Shown here one piece after another: positions 17,306-25,680 of a stretch of 64,000 nucleotides of DNA; positions within the stretch are counted from its first letter, which is position 1, and each line of letters starts with the position of its first letter. Origin of the DNA: Micromonospora sp. MA102 (lineage in GTDB: Bacteria > Actinomycetota > Actinomycetes > Mycobacteriales > Micromonosporaceae); contig NZ_JAMWEG010000017.1 in the NCBI RefSeq assembly GCF_025460765.1, positions 79,706 through 143,705 on the forward strand, written 5' to 3'. Below the pieces are notes generated by a model. The model was not told the origin of the DNA and did no database searches. It saw nothing but the letters and a program-made list of their open reading frames with translations. A program made the position numbers and the translations under genes.

Positions 17306-18573
17306 TGCCCGCCGACCGGACCCTCGACCAGCTCCGCGCCGCCGCCGAGCCCCGCCCCGACGGCGGCCCGGTCGTCCGCACCGCCGGCGGGCACGACACC
17401 GTCGCCGGGGTGGCGGCCCGCTACGTCGCCGCGCCCCGGGACACCGGCCAGGCCGCCGCCCTGCTGCGCGCGGCGGCCGCGCTCGACCTGGCCGTCGCGT
17501 TCCGCGGCGGCGGCACCAAGCAGGACTGGGGGAGTCCACCCCGTCGACTCGACCTGATCCTCGACACCACCGCCCTGACCGGGGTGGTCGAGCACGCCGC
17601 CGGCGACCTGATCACCGTGGTCCGGGCCGGCACCCGCCTCGACGAGCTGCCGGCCACCCTGGCCGGCGCCGGGCAGCAGCTCGCCCTCGACGCCCCGCTG
17701 CCCGGCGGCACCGTCGGCGGCGCCGTCGCCACCAACACCAGCGGCCCGCGCCGGATGCTCTACGGAACGGTCCGCGACCTGCTCATCGGGGTCACCCTGG
17801 TGCGCGCGGACGGGGTGGTGGCGCACGCCGGCGGCAAGGTGGTCAAGAACGTCGCCGGCTACGACCTGGGCAAGCTGGTCACCGGCGCGTACGGCACGCT
17901 GGGGCTGATCACCGAGTGCGCGTTCCGGCTGCACCCGCTGCCCGCCGCCGTCGCCTACGTCTCCCGCGCCGTGGACGACCTGGCCGAGGCCGGACGCCTG
18001 GCCGGCACGGTACGGGCGGCCCAGCTCGTACCCACCGCGCTGGAGGTGGACGCGCCGGCCGGCGGGCCAGCGACGGTCACCGTGCTGCTGGAGGGCACCC
18101 CGGCCGGGGTGACCGCCCGGGCCGCCGCGGCCCGCCGGCTGCTCGGCGCCGACGCCACCGACGCCGACCAGCCGCCCGACGGCTGGGCACGCTCTCCGTG
18201 GCGGGACGGGGACGTCGGCCTGAAGCTGACCGCCGCGCTCTCCGGCGTACCCCGGCTGCTGGGCGAGGCCCGCGCGGCGGCCGACCGGCACGACCTGCCG
18301 CTGGCGCTGCGCGGTTCGGCCGGGGTCGGTGTCCTCTACGCCGGCCTGCCCGGCGCATCCGACCCGGAGCGGGTCGCCGGCCTGGTGGACGCGCTGCGGG
18401 CGGCGACCGCCGCCGCCGGCGGGCACACGGTGGTGCTCACCGCACCCGCGCCCGTGCGGGACCGGGTCGACCTGTGGGGACCGGTACACGGCCTGGAGCT
18501 GATGCGCCGGGTCAAGCAGCGCTTCGATCCGGACGCCCGGCTGGCGCCCGGCCGATTCGTGGGAGGGATCTGA
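17305..18573 (+). CDS. glcE: Glycolate oxidase subunit GlcE (FAD-binding)
   Basis: 422 residues. Second flavin subunit of the glycolate oxidase complex. It carries the same PCMH FAD fold as GlcD in a shorter form: RGGGTKQDWG, GGTVGGAVATNTSGPRR and KNVAGYDLGKL. The C-terminal domain is reduced compared with GlcD. The ATG overlaps the glcD stop (TGATG) and its own stop overlaps glcF. Third-position GC is very high, as in its neighbours, so there is no sign of recent transfer. Confidence 0.9.
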   Translation: MPADRTLDQLRAAAEPRPDGGPVVRTAGGHDTVAGVAARYVAAPRDTGQAAALLRAAAALDLAVAFRGGGTKQDWGSPPRRLDLILDTTALTGVVEHAAGDLITVVRAGTRLDELPATLAGAGQQLALDAPLPGGTVGGAVATNTSGPRRMLYGTVRDLLIGVTLVRADGVVAHAGGKVVKNVAGYDLGKLVTGAYGTLGLITECAFRLHPLPAAVAYVSRAVDDLAEAGRLAGTVRAAQLVPTALEVDAPAGGPATVTVLLEGTPAGVTARAAAARRLLGADATDADQPPDGWARSPWRDGDVGLKLTAALSGVPRLLGEARAAADRHDLPLALRGSAGVGVLYAGLPGASDPERVAGLVDALRAATAAAGGHTVVLTAPAPVRDRVDLWGPVHGLELMRRVKQRFDPDARLAPGRFVGGI

Positions 18574-19994
18574 TGAGCATCCCCCAGCAGCCCGGCCCGA
18601 CCCCGGTCACCTCACCCGGCGGCAGCCAGCCGGCCAGCGGGCCCCGGGACGTGCTCGGCGCGGCCGCCCAGCCACCCGGCGTCGGCGCCTTCGACGAGCA
18701 CCACCCGCCGTCCGCCGAGCTGGTGGCGGACTGCGTGCACTGCGGCTTCTGCCTGCCCACCTGCCCGACCTACGTGCTGTGGGGCGAGGAGATGGACTCG
18801 CCGCGCGGGCGGATCTACCTGATGAAGCAGGGGTTGGAGGGCGAGCCGCTCGCCGACTCCATGGTCACCCACTTCGACCGCTGCCTCGGCTGCATGTCCT
18901 GCGTGACGGCCTGCCCGTCGGGCGTCCAGTACGACCGGCTCATCGAGGCCACCCGCCAGCAGGTCGAACGCCGGCACCGTCGCGGACCCCGGGACCGGGC
19001 GCTGCGGGCGGCGATCTTCGCCCTCTTCCCGTACCGGAGGCGGCTGCGGCTGCTGCGCGGGCCACTGCGGGCGTACCAGGCCACCGGCCTGCCCCGGCTG
19101 GTCCGCCGGAGCGGGTTGCTGCGCCGGCTGGCACCCACCGTGGCGGCGGTGGAGTCGCTGGCCCCCCGGCTCGGCCGGGCCGCCCGCCCGCCGCAGCGGG
19201 TGGCCGCCGTGGGCACCCGGCGGGCCGTGGTCGGCATGCTCACCGGCTGCGTGCAGGGCGCCTTCTTCCCCGAGGTGAACGCCGCCACCGCCCGGGTGCT
19301 CGCCGCCGAGGGCTGCGAGGTGGTGATCCTGCCCGACCGGCAGGGCTGCTGCGGGGCCCTGAGCGTGCACAACGGACGGGAGGAGGAGGCGCGCCGCTTC
19401 GCCCGCCGGATGCTGGACACGTTCGCCGTCGCCGGCATCGACTACTTCGTGGTCAACGCGGCCGGCTGCGGCTCCACCCTCAAGGAGTACGGCGACCTGC
19501 TGCGCGACGATCCCCGGTACGCGGCGCTCGCCGCCGACTTCGCCGGCAGGGTCCGCGACCTCTCCGAGGTGCTCGTCGAGCTCGGCCAGGTCGCCACCCG
19601 GCACCCGCTACCGGTGACGGTCGCCTACCACGACGCCTGCCACCTGGCCCACGCCCAGGGGGTCCGCGCGCAGCCCCGCCGGCTGCTGCGCGACATCCCC
19701 GGCCTGGAGCTGCGGGAGATCGCCGATCCGGAGATCTGCTGCGGCTCGGCGGGCATCTGGAACATCCTCCACCCCGGGCCGGCCGCCGAACTCGGCGACC
19801 GCAAGGCCCGCACCGTACTGGCCACCGGGGCGCGGCTGCTCGTCACCGCCAACCCCGGCTGCCTGATGCAGGTCGCCGCCTCGGTGACCCGCGCCGGCGG
19901 CGACATCGCGCTGGCACACACCGCCCAGGTCCTCGACGCCTCGATCCGCGGACGAGGCGTCGAGGAGTTGCTGCACCGGCGAACCCCGTCCTGA
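18573..19994 (+). CDS. glcF: Glycolate oxidase iron-sulfur subunit GlcF
   Basis: 473 residues. Carries electrons from the flavin subunits to the respiratory chain at the membrane. Two 4Fe-4S ferredoxin motifs are present: CVHCGFCLPTCP and CLGCMSCVTACP. Two CCG (cysteine-rich) domains follow, with QGCCGALS and EICCGSAG. The first 45 residues before the first cluster are Pro/Gly-rich and longer than usual. It starts within the glcE stop. The permease gene begins 55 bases further on. Confidence 0.92.
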   Translation: MSIPQQPGPTPVTSPGGSQPASGPRDVLGAAAQPPGVGAFDEHHPPSAELVADCVHCGFCLPTCPTYVLWGEEMDSPRGRIYLMKQGLEGEPLADSMVTHFDRCLGCMSCVTACPSGVQYDRLIEATRQQVERRHRRGPRDRALRAAIFALFPYRRRLRLLRGPLRAYQATGLPRLVRRSGLLRRLAPTVAAVESLAPRLGRAARPPQRVAAVGTRRAVVGMLTGCVQGAFFPEVNAATARVLAAEGCEVVILPDRQGCCGALSVHNGREEEARRFARRMLDTFAVAGIDYFVVNAAGCGSTLKEYGDLLRDDPRYAALAADFAGRVRDLSEVLVELGQVATRHPLPVTVAYHDACHLAHAQGVRAQPRRLLRDIPGLELREIADPEICCGSAGIWNILHPGPAAELGDRKARTVLATGARLLVTANPGCLMQVAASVTRAGGDIALAHTAQVLDASIRGRGVEELLHRRTPS

Positions 19995-20049
19995 CGGCGG
20001 GATCCACCGTCACCGCTGACCCCCGTCCCCCATAGCGTCGAGGTGACCC

Positions 20050-21933
20050 ATGTTCGACCAGTTCAAGGTCGTCACCGACCCCGTCGGTGACTCCGTCGCG
20101 CTCTCGGCCATCTTCGCGGTCCTACCCCTGCTCACCCTCTTCATCCTGCTCGGCGTCATGAAGGTCAAGGCCTGGCTGGCCGGTGTCATCTCCCTCGTGG
20201 TCGCCCTGATCGTGGCCGTCGCGGTCTACGCCATGCCGGTCGGGCAGGCCGTGCTCTCGGCCACCGAGGGCGCCGCCTTCGGCTTCTTCCCGATCCTCTG
20301 GATCGTCATCAACGCGATCTGGGTCTACAACCTCACCGTCGAGAGCGGACACTTCGACGTGCTGCGCCGCTCCTTCGAACGGGTCAGCCCGGACATGCGG
20401 GTCCAGGCGATCATCATCGCGTTCTGCTTCGGTGCCCTGCTGGAGGCGCTGGCCGGCTTCGGCACGCCGGTGGCGATCACCGTGGTGATGCTGATGGCGC
20501 TCGGGTTCCGCCCGATCCACGCCGCCTCGGTGTCGCTGCTGGCCAACACCGCACCGGTGGCCTTCGGCGCGCTCGCCACCCCGATCGTCACGCTGGCCAG
20601 CGTCAGCAGTGGCGCGAACCCCGACCCCCGGCTCACCGTCGACACCCTCGGCGCGATGGTCGGCCGGCAGACCCCGATCCTCGCGGTGGTCGTACCGCTG
20701 ATGCTGGTGGCCCTGGTCGACGGGCGGCGCGGCATCCGCCAGACCTGGCCGGCCGCGCTGGTCGCCGGGGTGAGCTTCGGCCTGGCGCAATTCGTCGCGG
20801 CGAACTACATCTCGGTGCCGCTGACCGACATCGTCGCCGCGCTGGTCTCGGCCGCCGCCGTGGTGCTGCTGGTCCGCGTCTGGCGCCCGGTCACCCCCGC
20901 CGACCTCGGCCGCGAGCCGGAGGCCGCCACCGTGCCGGCCGCCCGCGGCGCGGTCGACGCGGAGCTGGCCGGCCCCGGCACGGTCCGCGCCACAGCCGGC
21001 ACCCGCGCCGATACGACCAGCACCGCCGCCCCCGGGCTGGGCGGTTCCGGTGGGGAGACCCCGCCGGGTGATCCGCGCATCGACGAGACCGCTCCCGCCG
21101 ACCGGCACCGCGGTGCCGACGACCTGGAGCCGCGGCCCACCGACCAGGTGCGCGCCGCCACGGCGGGCGGCCGGCGGGTCGCGGACACCCCGGCCGAGGT
21201 CGCCCGGGCGTACGCGCCGTACCTGATCATCATCGCGATCTTCTCCATCGCCAACCTCGGCGCCGTGAAGACGGCCCTGGCGAAGGAGCCGTGGACGGTG
21301 AAGTTCGACTGGCCGGGGCTGGACATCCTGGGCGGCAACGGCAAGCCGCTGTCCTCGATGACGTTCACCCTCAACTGGCTGCCCGCGGCGGGCACCCTGA
21401 TGATCCTCGCCGCCATCCTGACCGCGCTGGTGCTGCGGGTCCCGGCGGGCCGGGCGCTGCGCGCGTACGGCCGCACCTATTTCGAGCTTCGCTACGCGAT
21501 CGTCACGGTGATGGCGGTGCTCGCCCTGGCGTACGTGATGAACCAGTCCGGCCAGACCAACACCCTCGGCGCGTTCCTCGCGGCGGCCGGCGGGGCGTTC
21601 GTCTTCCTGTCGGCGATCCTCGGCTGGATCGGCGTCGCGGTGACCGGCTCGGACACCTCCGCCAACGCGCTGTTCGGCGCGTTGCAGGTGCAGACGGCGG
21701 CCCGGGCCGGGCTGGACCCGCTGCTGCTGGCCGCGGCCAACTCGTCCGGCGGGGTGCTGGGCAAGATGATCAGCCCGCAGAACCTGGCGATCGCCGCCGC
21801 CGCGGTCGGCATGGCCGGCCGGGAGGGGGAGATCTTCCGGAAGGTGTTCGGCTGGAGTCTCGTGCTGCTGCTGTTCATGTGCGTGCTGGTGGCGCTCCAG
21901 GGCTCCCCGGTCCTGAGCTGGATGGTGCCGTGA
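20050..21933 (+). CDS. L-lactate/glycolate permease (LctP/GlcA family)
   Basis: 627 residues, a proton symporter of the lactate permease family with about 13 membrane segments. Family motifs include EALAGFGTPVAI, NTAPVAFGA and, near the end, SDTSANALFGALQ and NSSGGVLGKMISPQN. Residues ~280-385 form an unusually long hydrophilic, Ala/Gly/Thr/Pro-rich loop between two membrane blocks; typical members have a much shorter one. Its position after glcDEF matches the E. coli glc arrangement, where GlcA imports glycolate. Lactate transport is equally likely given lutABC nearby. Confidence 0.88.
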   Translation: MFDQFKVVTDPVGDSVALSAIFAVLPLLTLFILLGVMKVKAWLAGVISLVVALIVAVAVYAMPVGQAVLSATEGAAFGFFPILWIVINAIWVYNLTVESGHFDVLRRSFERVSPDMRVQAIIIAFCFGALLEALAGFGTPVAITVVMLMALGFRPIHAASVSLLANTAPVAFGALATPIVTLASVSSGANPDPRLTVDTLGAMVGRQTPILAVVVPLMLVALVDGRRGIRQTWPAALVAGVSFGLAQFVAANYISVPLTDIVAALVSAAAVVLLVRVWRPVTPADLGREPEAATVPAARGAVDAELAGPGTVRATAGTRADTTSTAAPGLGGSGGETPPGDPRIDETAPADRHRGADDLEPRPTDQVRAATAGGRRVADTPAEVARAYAPYLIIIAIFSIANLGAVKTALAKEPWTVKFDWPGLDILGGNGKPLSSMTFTLNWLPAAGTLMILAAILTALVLRVPAGRALRAYGRTYFELRYAIVTVMAVLALAYVMNQSGQTNTLGAFLAAAGGAFVFLSAILGWIGVAVTGSDTSANALFGALQVQTAARAGLDPLLLAAANSSGGVLGKMISPQNLAIAAAAVGMAGREGEIFRKVFGWSLVLLLFMCVLVALQGSPVLSWMVP

Positions 21934-21984
21934 TCGGGACCAGTGGCCCTGGACGGACCGCCCGAGGCCGCGGACCGTGGAGCT

Positions 21985-22212
21985 GTGAGCACCGCGACCA
22001 GAGTGGCCCGACCCGCCGCGACCTGCCCGATCCGGCCGGGGGAGCCCTGCACGCTCTGCCAGCTCGACGTCACCGGGCCGCAGGACTGCCCCCTGGTCTA
22101 CCTGGTGATGGGGGACGACGAGCTGCGCGAGGGCGTCCACCGGACCCGGCTGGCCGTCGTCGGGCCGCAGCGGCCTCCTCGCCGGACCGATCCGGGTCAC
22201 CGCACTCGGTGA
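21985..22212 (+). CDS. Small cysteine-containing protein (DUF6767-like)
   Basis: 75 residues from a GTG. The core, CPIRPGEPCTLCQLDVTGP then CPLVYLVMGDDELRE, has four Cys in a pattern (C-x7-C-x2-C-x10-C) that could bind a metal. It resembles a small uncharacterised actinobacterial family. The last 20 residues are basic and low in similarity. No function is known. It lies between the glc and lut units on the same strand; a GTG at 21943 would extend it. Confidence 0.5.
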   Translation: MSTATRVARPAATCPIRPGEPCTLCQLDVTGPQDCPLVYLVMGDDELREGVHRTRLAVVGPQRPPRRTDPGHRTR

Positions 22213-22366
22213 CATCCTGGTGCGGGCCCGGGCGGCTGGAACCGTCGGCAGGAGACCTGCCGGCACGACGGCCCCGCCTGCGCGCGACCCAGCACCTCGT
22301 CCGATACACGCCGCGAGGTGACCAGGCGGCCTGGCGAGCCGCCGAGGATCGGATGGGTGGCTGAGA
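22196..22366 (+). promoter_or_regulatory. Structured leader upstream of lutA
   Basis: Three hairpins follow one another before the lutA start: GTCACCG/CGGTGAC (22196-22213, loop CACT), CGGCAGG/CCTGCCG (22246-22262, loop AGA), and GGCGGC/GCCGCC inside repeat copy B. An ATCGGATG at 22348-22355 matches the core of the fucose operator motif. Together they could form a regulated leader; I cannot assign it to a known riboswitch class. Confidence 0.35.
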
Positions 22367-22370
22367 ATGC
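22288..22370 (+). repeat. 83-bp direct repeat, copy B
   Basis: Matches 10249-10331 at 80 of 83 bases. This copy ends on the lutA start codon (22367-22369), so it contains the lutA ribosome-binding region (GGGTGGCTGAGA). It may be the ancestral copy, with copy A a duplicate carried away when the intervening 12 kb came in. Confidence 0.85.
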
Positions 22371-23140
22371 GGGTCGCCCTGTTCGTGACCTGCCTCGCCG
22401 ACACCCTCTTCCCGGAGGCGGCCAAGGCGACGGTACGGCTGCTGGAGCGCCTGGGCCACGAGGTGGTCTTCCCCGAGGACCAGACGTGCTGCGGGCAGAT
22501 GCACGTCAACACCGGCTACCCGGACGAGGCGCTGCGCCTGGTCCGCCGGCACGTCCGGGTGTTCGCCCCGTACGACGTGGTGGTGGCGCCGTCCGGCTCG
22601 TGCGTGGGGTCGGTGCGGCACCAGCACGCGATGGTGGCGCGCCGGGCCGGCGACGAGCGGCTGGCGAGCCGGGCGGAGGAGGTGGCCGCGCGGACGTACG
22701 AGCTGTCGGAGCTGCTGGTCGACGTGCTCGGGGTGACCGACGTCGGGGCGTACTACCCGCACCGGGTGACCTACCACCCGACCTGTCACTCGCTGCGGAT
22801 GATCCGGGTCGGGGACCGGCCGCTGCGGCTGCTGCGCGCGGTCCGTGGTCTGGAGCTGGTGGACCTGCCGCAGGCGGAGCAGTGCTGCGGCTTCGGCGGC
22901 ACGTTCGCGGTGAAGAACGCGGACACCTCGACGGCGATGCTGGCGGACAAGATGCGCAACGTGCTGGCCACGAGGGCTGACGTATGCACGGCGGGGGACG
23001 CCTCGTGCCTGATGCACATCGGTGGCGGGCTGTCCCGGCTGCGTGCCGGGGTGCGGACGGTGCACCTGGCGGAGATCCTGGCCAGCACCGAGGCGGATGC
23101 CCGAGGCGCCGGTCGGGACGTCGCGGGGGTGGCCCGGTGA
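22367..23140 (+). CDS. lutA: L-lactate utilization protein LutA (CCG-domain subunit)
   Basis: 257 residues. Subunit of the LutABC complex that oxidises L-lactate to pyruvate. Two cysteine-rich CCG domains are visible: DQTCCGQMH with a later GSCVG, and EQCCGFGGTF with DASCLMH. The start lies within direct-repeat copy B. The stop overlaps the lutB GTG. Since the fucose pathway at 4216-9397 should yield L-lactate, this operon is a fitting consumer. Confidence 0.92.
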   Translation: MRVALFVTCLADTLFPEAAKATVRLLERLGHEVVFPEDQTCCGQMHVNTGYPDEALRLVRRHVRVFAPYDVVVAPSGSCVGSVRHQHAMVARRAGDERLASRAEEVAARTYELSELLVDVLGVTDVGAYYPHRVTYHPTCHSLRMIRVGDRPLRLLRAVRGLELVDLPQAEQCCGFGGTFAVKNADTSTAMLADKMRNVLATRADVCTAGDASCLMHIGGGLSRLRAGVRTVHLAEILASTEADARGAGRDVAGVAR

Positions 23141-24603
23141 CGGCCTCGCGCGGGCCGGCCGACGACACCGGACGCGGGACCACGTTCCTCGGCATGCCGG
23201 CGACCGCGCCGCCCGGGGTGGGCCACCTGCGCGGCGACGAGCCCTTCCCGGCGGCGGCCCGGCGGGCGTTGGGTGACGCCCAGCTCCGCCGGAACCTGCG
23301 GCACGCCACCACGACGATCCGCGGCAAGTCGGGGGCCGTGATCGGTGAGGTGCCGGACTGGCCGGAGCTGCGCGCCGCCGGCCGGGCGATCAAGACCGAC
23401 ACCATGGCCCGCCTCCCCGAGTTGCTGGAGCAGCTGGAGGCGGCGGTCACCGCGGCCGGCGGCAAGGTCCACTGGGCAGCCGACGCCGTCGAGGCGAACC
23501 GGATCGTCACCGACCTGGTCCGGGCGGCCGGCGCGGACCGGGTCATGAAGGTCAAGTCGATGGCCACGCAGGAGATCGGTCTCAACGAGGCTCTGGAGGC
23601 GGCCGGGATCGAACCGGTCGAGACCGACCTGGCCGAGCTCATCGTGCAGCTCGGCGACGACCGGCCGAGCCACATCCTGGTGCCGGCGATCCACCGCAAC
23701 CGGGCCGAGATCCGGGAGATCTTCCTGCGGGCGATGCCGGGGGTCGACCCGGCGCTCACGGACGAGCCGGCGGTCCTGGCCGCCGCCGCGCGCCGGCACC
23801 TGCGTCAGACCTTCCTCAGCACGAAGGTGGCTGTGTCCGGCGCGAACTTCGCCGTCGCCGAGACCGGCACCCTCGCGGTCGTCGAGTCCGAGGGCAACGG
23901 GCGGATGTGCCTGACCCTGCCGGAGACCCTGATCACCGTGATGGGCATCGAGAAGGTCATCCCCACCTGGCGGGACCTGGAGGTCTTCCTCCAGCTGCTG
24001 CCCCGGGCGTCGACGGGGGAGCGGATGAACCCCTACACCTCGATGTGGACCGGCGTCACGCCGGGCGACGGCCCGCAGGCGTTCCACCTGGTGCTGCTGG
24101 ACAACGGGCGCAGCGCGGTGCTCGCCGACGAGGTGGGCCGGCAGGCTCTGCACTGCATCCGCTGCTCGGCCTGCCTCAACGTCTGCCCGGTGTACGAACG
24201 CACCGGCGGGCACGCGTACGGGTCGGTCTATCCGGGGCCGATCGGGGCGGTGCTCTCCCCGCAGCTCACCGGGGTGGCCGACAACGCCTCGCTGCCGTAC
24301 GCCTCGTCGCTCTGCGGCGCCTGCTACGACGCCTGCCCCGTCATGATCGACATTCCGTCGATCCTGGTGCACCTGCGGGCCGAGGCCCCCCACCCGAGGG
24401 CCGAGGCCGCGACCATGGCCGCCGCCGCGTACACCATGGACCACCCGGCGCTGTACGCGGCCGCGCAGCGCGCCGCGCGGCTGAGCCGGCTCGCCGGCCC
24501 GCGCGGGCGTGGCCTGCCGCCGCCGCTGTCCGGCTGGACCGCCAGCCGCGACCTGCCCGAGCCGCCGCCGCAGACCTTCCGCCAGTGGTGGGCGGAGCGG
24601 TGA
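23137..24603 (+). CDS. lutB: L-lactate utilization iron-sulfur protein LutB
   Basis: 488 residues. An N-terminal LUD domain (residues ~70-300) is followed by two 4Fe-4S motifs (CIRCSACLNVCPVYE and CGACYDACPV) and a C-terminal helical tail. It passes electrons during lactate oxidation. The GTG at 23137 makes a GTGA overlap with lutA, and the conserved TTFLGMP lies just inside, so this start is preferred to the ATG at 23194. Its stop overlaps lutC. Confidence 0.92.
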   Translation: MTASRGPADDTGRGTTFLGMPATAPPGVGHLRGDEPFPAAARRALGDAQLRRNLRHATTTIRGKSGAVIGEVPDWPELRAAGRAIKTDTMARLPELLEQLEAAVTAAGGKVHWAADAVEANRIVTDLVRAAGADRVMKVKSMATQEIGLNEALEAAGIEPVETDLAELIVQLGDDRPSHILVPAIHRNRAEIREIFLRAMPGVDPALTDEPAVLAAAARRHLRQTFLSTKVAVSGANFAVAETGTLAVVESEGNGRMCLTLPETLITVMGIEKVIPTWRDLEVFLQLLPRASTGERMNPYTSMWTGVTPGDGPQAFHLVLLDNGRSAVLADEVGRQALHCIRCSACLNVCPVYERTGGHAYGSVYPGPIGAVLSPQLTGVADNASLPYASSLCGACYDACPVMIDIPSILVHLRAEAPHPRAEAATMAAAAYTMDHPALYAAAQRAARLSRLAGPRGRGLPPPLSGWTASRDLPEPPPQTFRQWWAER

Positions 24604-25202
24604 CCGCGCGGGACCTCGTCCTCGCCCGGCTGCGTGCCGCCCTCGGCGAGCCCCGGCCGGTGCCGGCGCAGGTGCCCCGGGAGTACCGGCCCGCCGGCGC
24701 CGTCGCCACCGACCTCGACCTGTTCGTGGACCGCCTCGCCGACTACCGGGCCACCGTGCACCGGTGCGCCGACGCCGAGGTGGCCCGGATCGTCGACGAG
24801 CTGCTCGGCGGCCGGCAGGTCGTGGTGCCACCCGGCCTGCCCCCGCGCTGGCTGCCCGCCAGCGTCCGCGCGGTGCCGGACGAGGACCTCCCACCGGGGC
24901 GCGTCGCCGCCGCCGACGGGGTGGTCACCGCGGCGGCCGTGGCCGTGGCCGAGACCGGCACCATCGTCCTCGACGGTGCCCCGGACCAGGGTCGCCGGAT
25001 CATCACGCTGCTGCCCGACGTGCACGTGTGCGTGGTGCGCGGTGACCAGGTCGTCGCCACCGTGCCGGACGCCCTCGCCCGGATCACTCCGCACCGGCCG
25101 CTGACCTGGATCAGCGGGCCGTCCGCCACGAGCGACATCGAACTCAACCGGGTCGAGGGCGTCCACGGGCCCCGCAACCTGCATGTGATCATCACGGTGT
25201 GA
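24600..25202 (+). CDS. lutC: L-lactate utilization protein LutC (LUD domain)
   Basis: 200 residues, a single LUD domain, third part of the lactate oxidation complex. Conserved elements are VAVAETGTIVLDG, the ITLLPDVHVCVV strand and SATSDIELNRVEGVHGP near the end. The GTG start overlaps the lutB stop (GTGA), and the TGA overlaps a further GTG of the next gene. No LutR-type regulator lies nearby. Confidence 0.92.
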   Translation: MTARDLVLARLRAALGEPRPVPAQVPREYRPAGAVATDLDLFVDRLADYRATVHRCADAEVARIVDELLGGRQVVVPPGLPPRWLPASVRAVPDEDLPPGRVAAADGVVTAAAVAVAETGTIVLDGAPDQGRRIITLLPDVHVCVVRGDQVVATVPDALARITPHRPLTWISGPSATSDIELNRVEGVHGPRNLHVIITV

Positions 25203-25597
25203 ACCGGGCCGGCGTGCGTGACGATCGGGCCGTCGGTGAGCAGCCGGCCGGCGGATTGGACGCCGCGACCGTCCACACGAGGGCGGTTACGACGACAATC
25301 GAGGCCGCCTACCGATCGCTGGGGCGGTGGATCGCCGAGCAGGACCGCGTGCTGGCGGGCCCGGCCGAGGACTTCCTCGCCGAATGCGCCACGATCGTCG
25401 ACGACGACAACCTCCGCCTCGGTCACCAGCTGTACGCCGAGATCGCGCCCCGGTGGACCGCCGTCTCGGACCACATCACGGCCGCCGGCGAGAGCAGCGA
25501 CCCGGACGAGCTGGCCCGCGCCTCGGCGATCCTCACCGACCTCGCGGACCGGGAACGTCACGCCATGCGGGTCCTGACCGGCGTTCGCACCGGGTAG
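25199..25597 (+). CDS. Unknown protein coupled to lutC
   Basis: Up to 132 residues. The GTG at 25199 overlaps the lutC stop in the same GTGA manner as lutA/B and lutB/C, which argues for a real coupled gene. After a poorly structured N-terminus, residues ~32-130 look all-helical and acidic, with regular hydrophobic spacing (AAYRSLGRWIAEQDRVL; LARASAILTDLADRE). I do not recognise a family. A helical small-molecule or partner-binding domain is possible; the function is open. Confidence 0.55.
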   Translation: MNRAGVRDDRAVGEQPAGGLDAATVHTRAVTTTIEAAYRSLGRWIAEQDRVLAGPAEDFLAECATIVDDDNLRLGHQLYAEIAPRWTAVSDHITAAGESSDPDELARASAILTDLADRERHAMRVLTGVRTG

Positions 25598-25641
25598 CCA
25601 CCTCGGTGGTGTCGCCGTGGAAGCCGGGCGAGAGCGGGCAG

Positions 25642-25676
25642 CTCCGAGCTCCCGCTCGAGGAGCGGGAACTCGGAG
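25642..25676. terminator. Bidirectional terminator hairpin
   Basis: CTCCGAGCTCCCGCTC (25642-25657) pairs with 25661-25676 around a GAG loop, 15 of 16 pairs matched. It lies between the convergent genes ending at 25597 and 25681, so it can serve both. No T-run, as is common in GC-rich actinomycetes. Confidence 0.75.
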
Positions 25677-25680
25677 GCGG

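Noticed and set aside
22246..22264. CAGGAGACCTGCCGGC resembles the B12 box at the end of cobalamin riboswitches.
   Set aside because: The other conserved parts of the riboswitch (the GGTG...TCC and CCCGC...ACTG elements) are not found upstream, and the match is explained by a simple perfect hairpin.
10249..22370. Reading the repeat-bracketed 12 kb as an integrative element with attL/attR.
   Set aside because: No integrase, excisionase, relaxase or tRNA 3' end is present; kept only as a direct-repeat observation.
20122..22512. A 796-codon minus-strand open frame opposite the permease.
   Set aside because: Shadow frame of the permease; its product is Arg/His/Gly-rich with no family, and it spans unrelated intergenic DNA.
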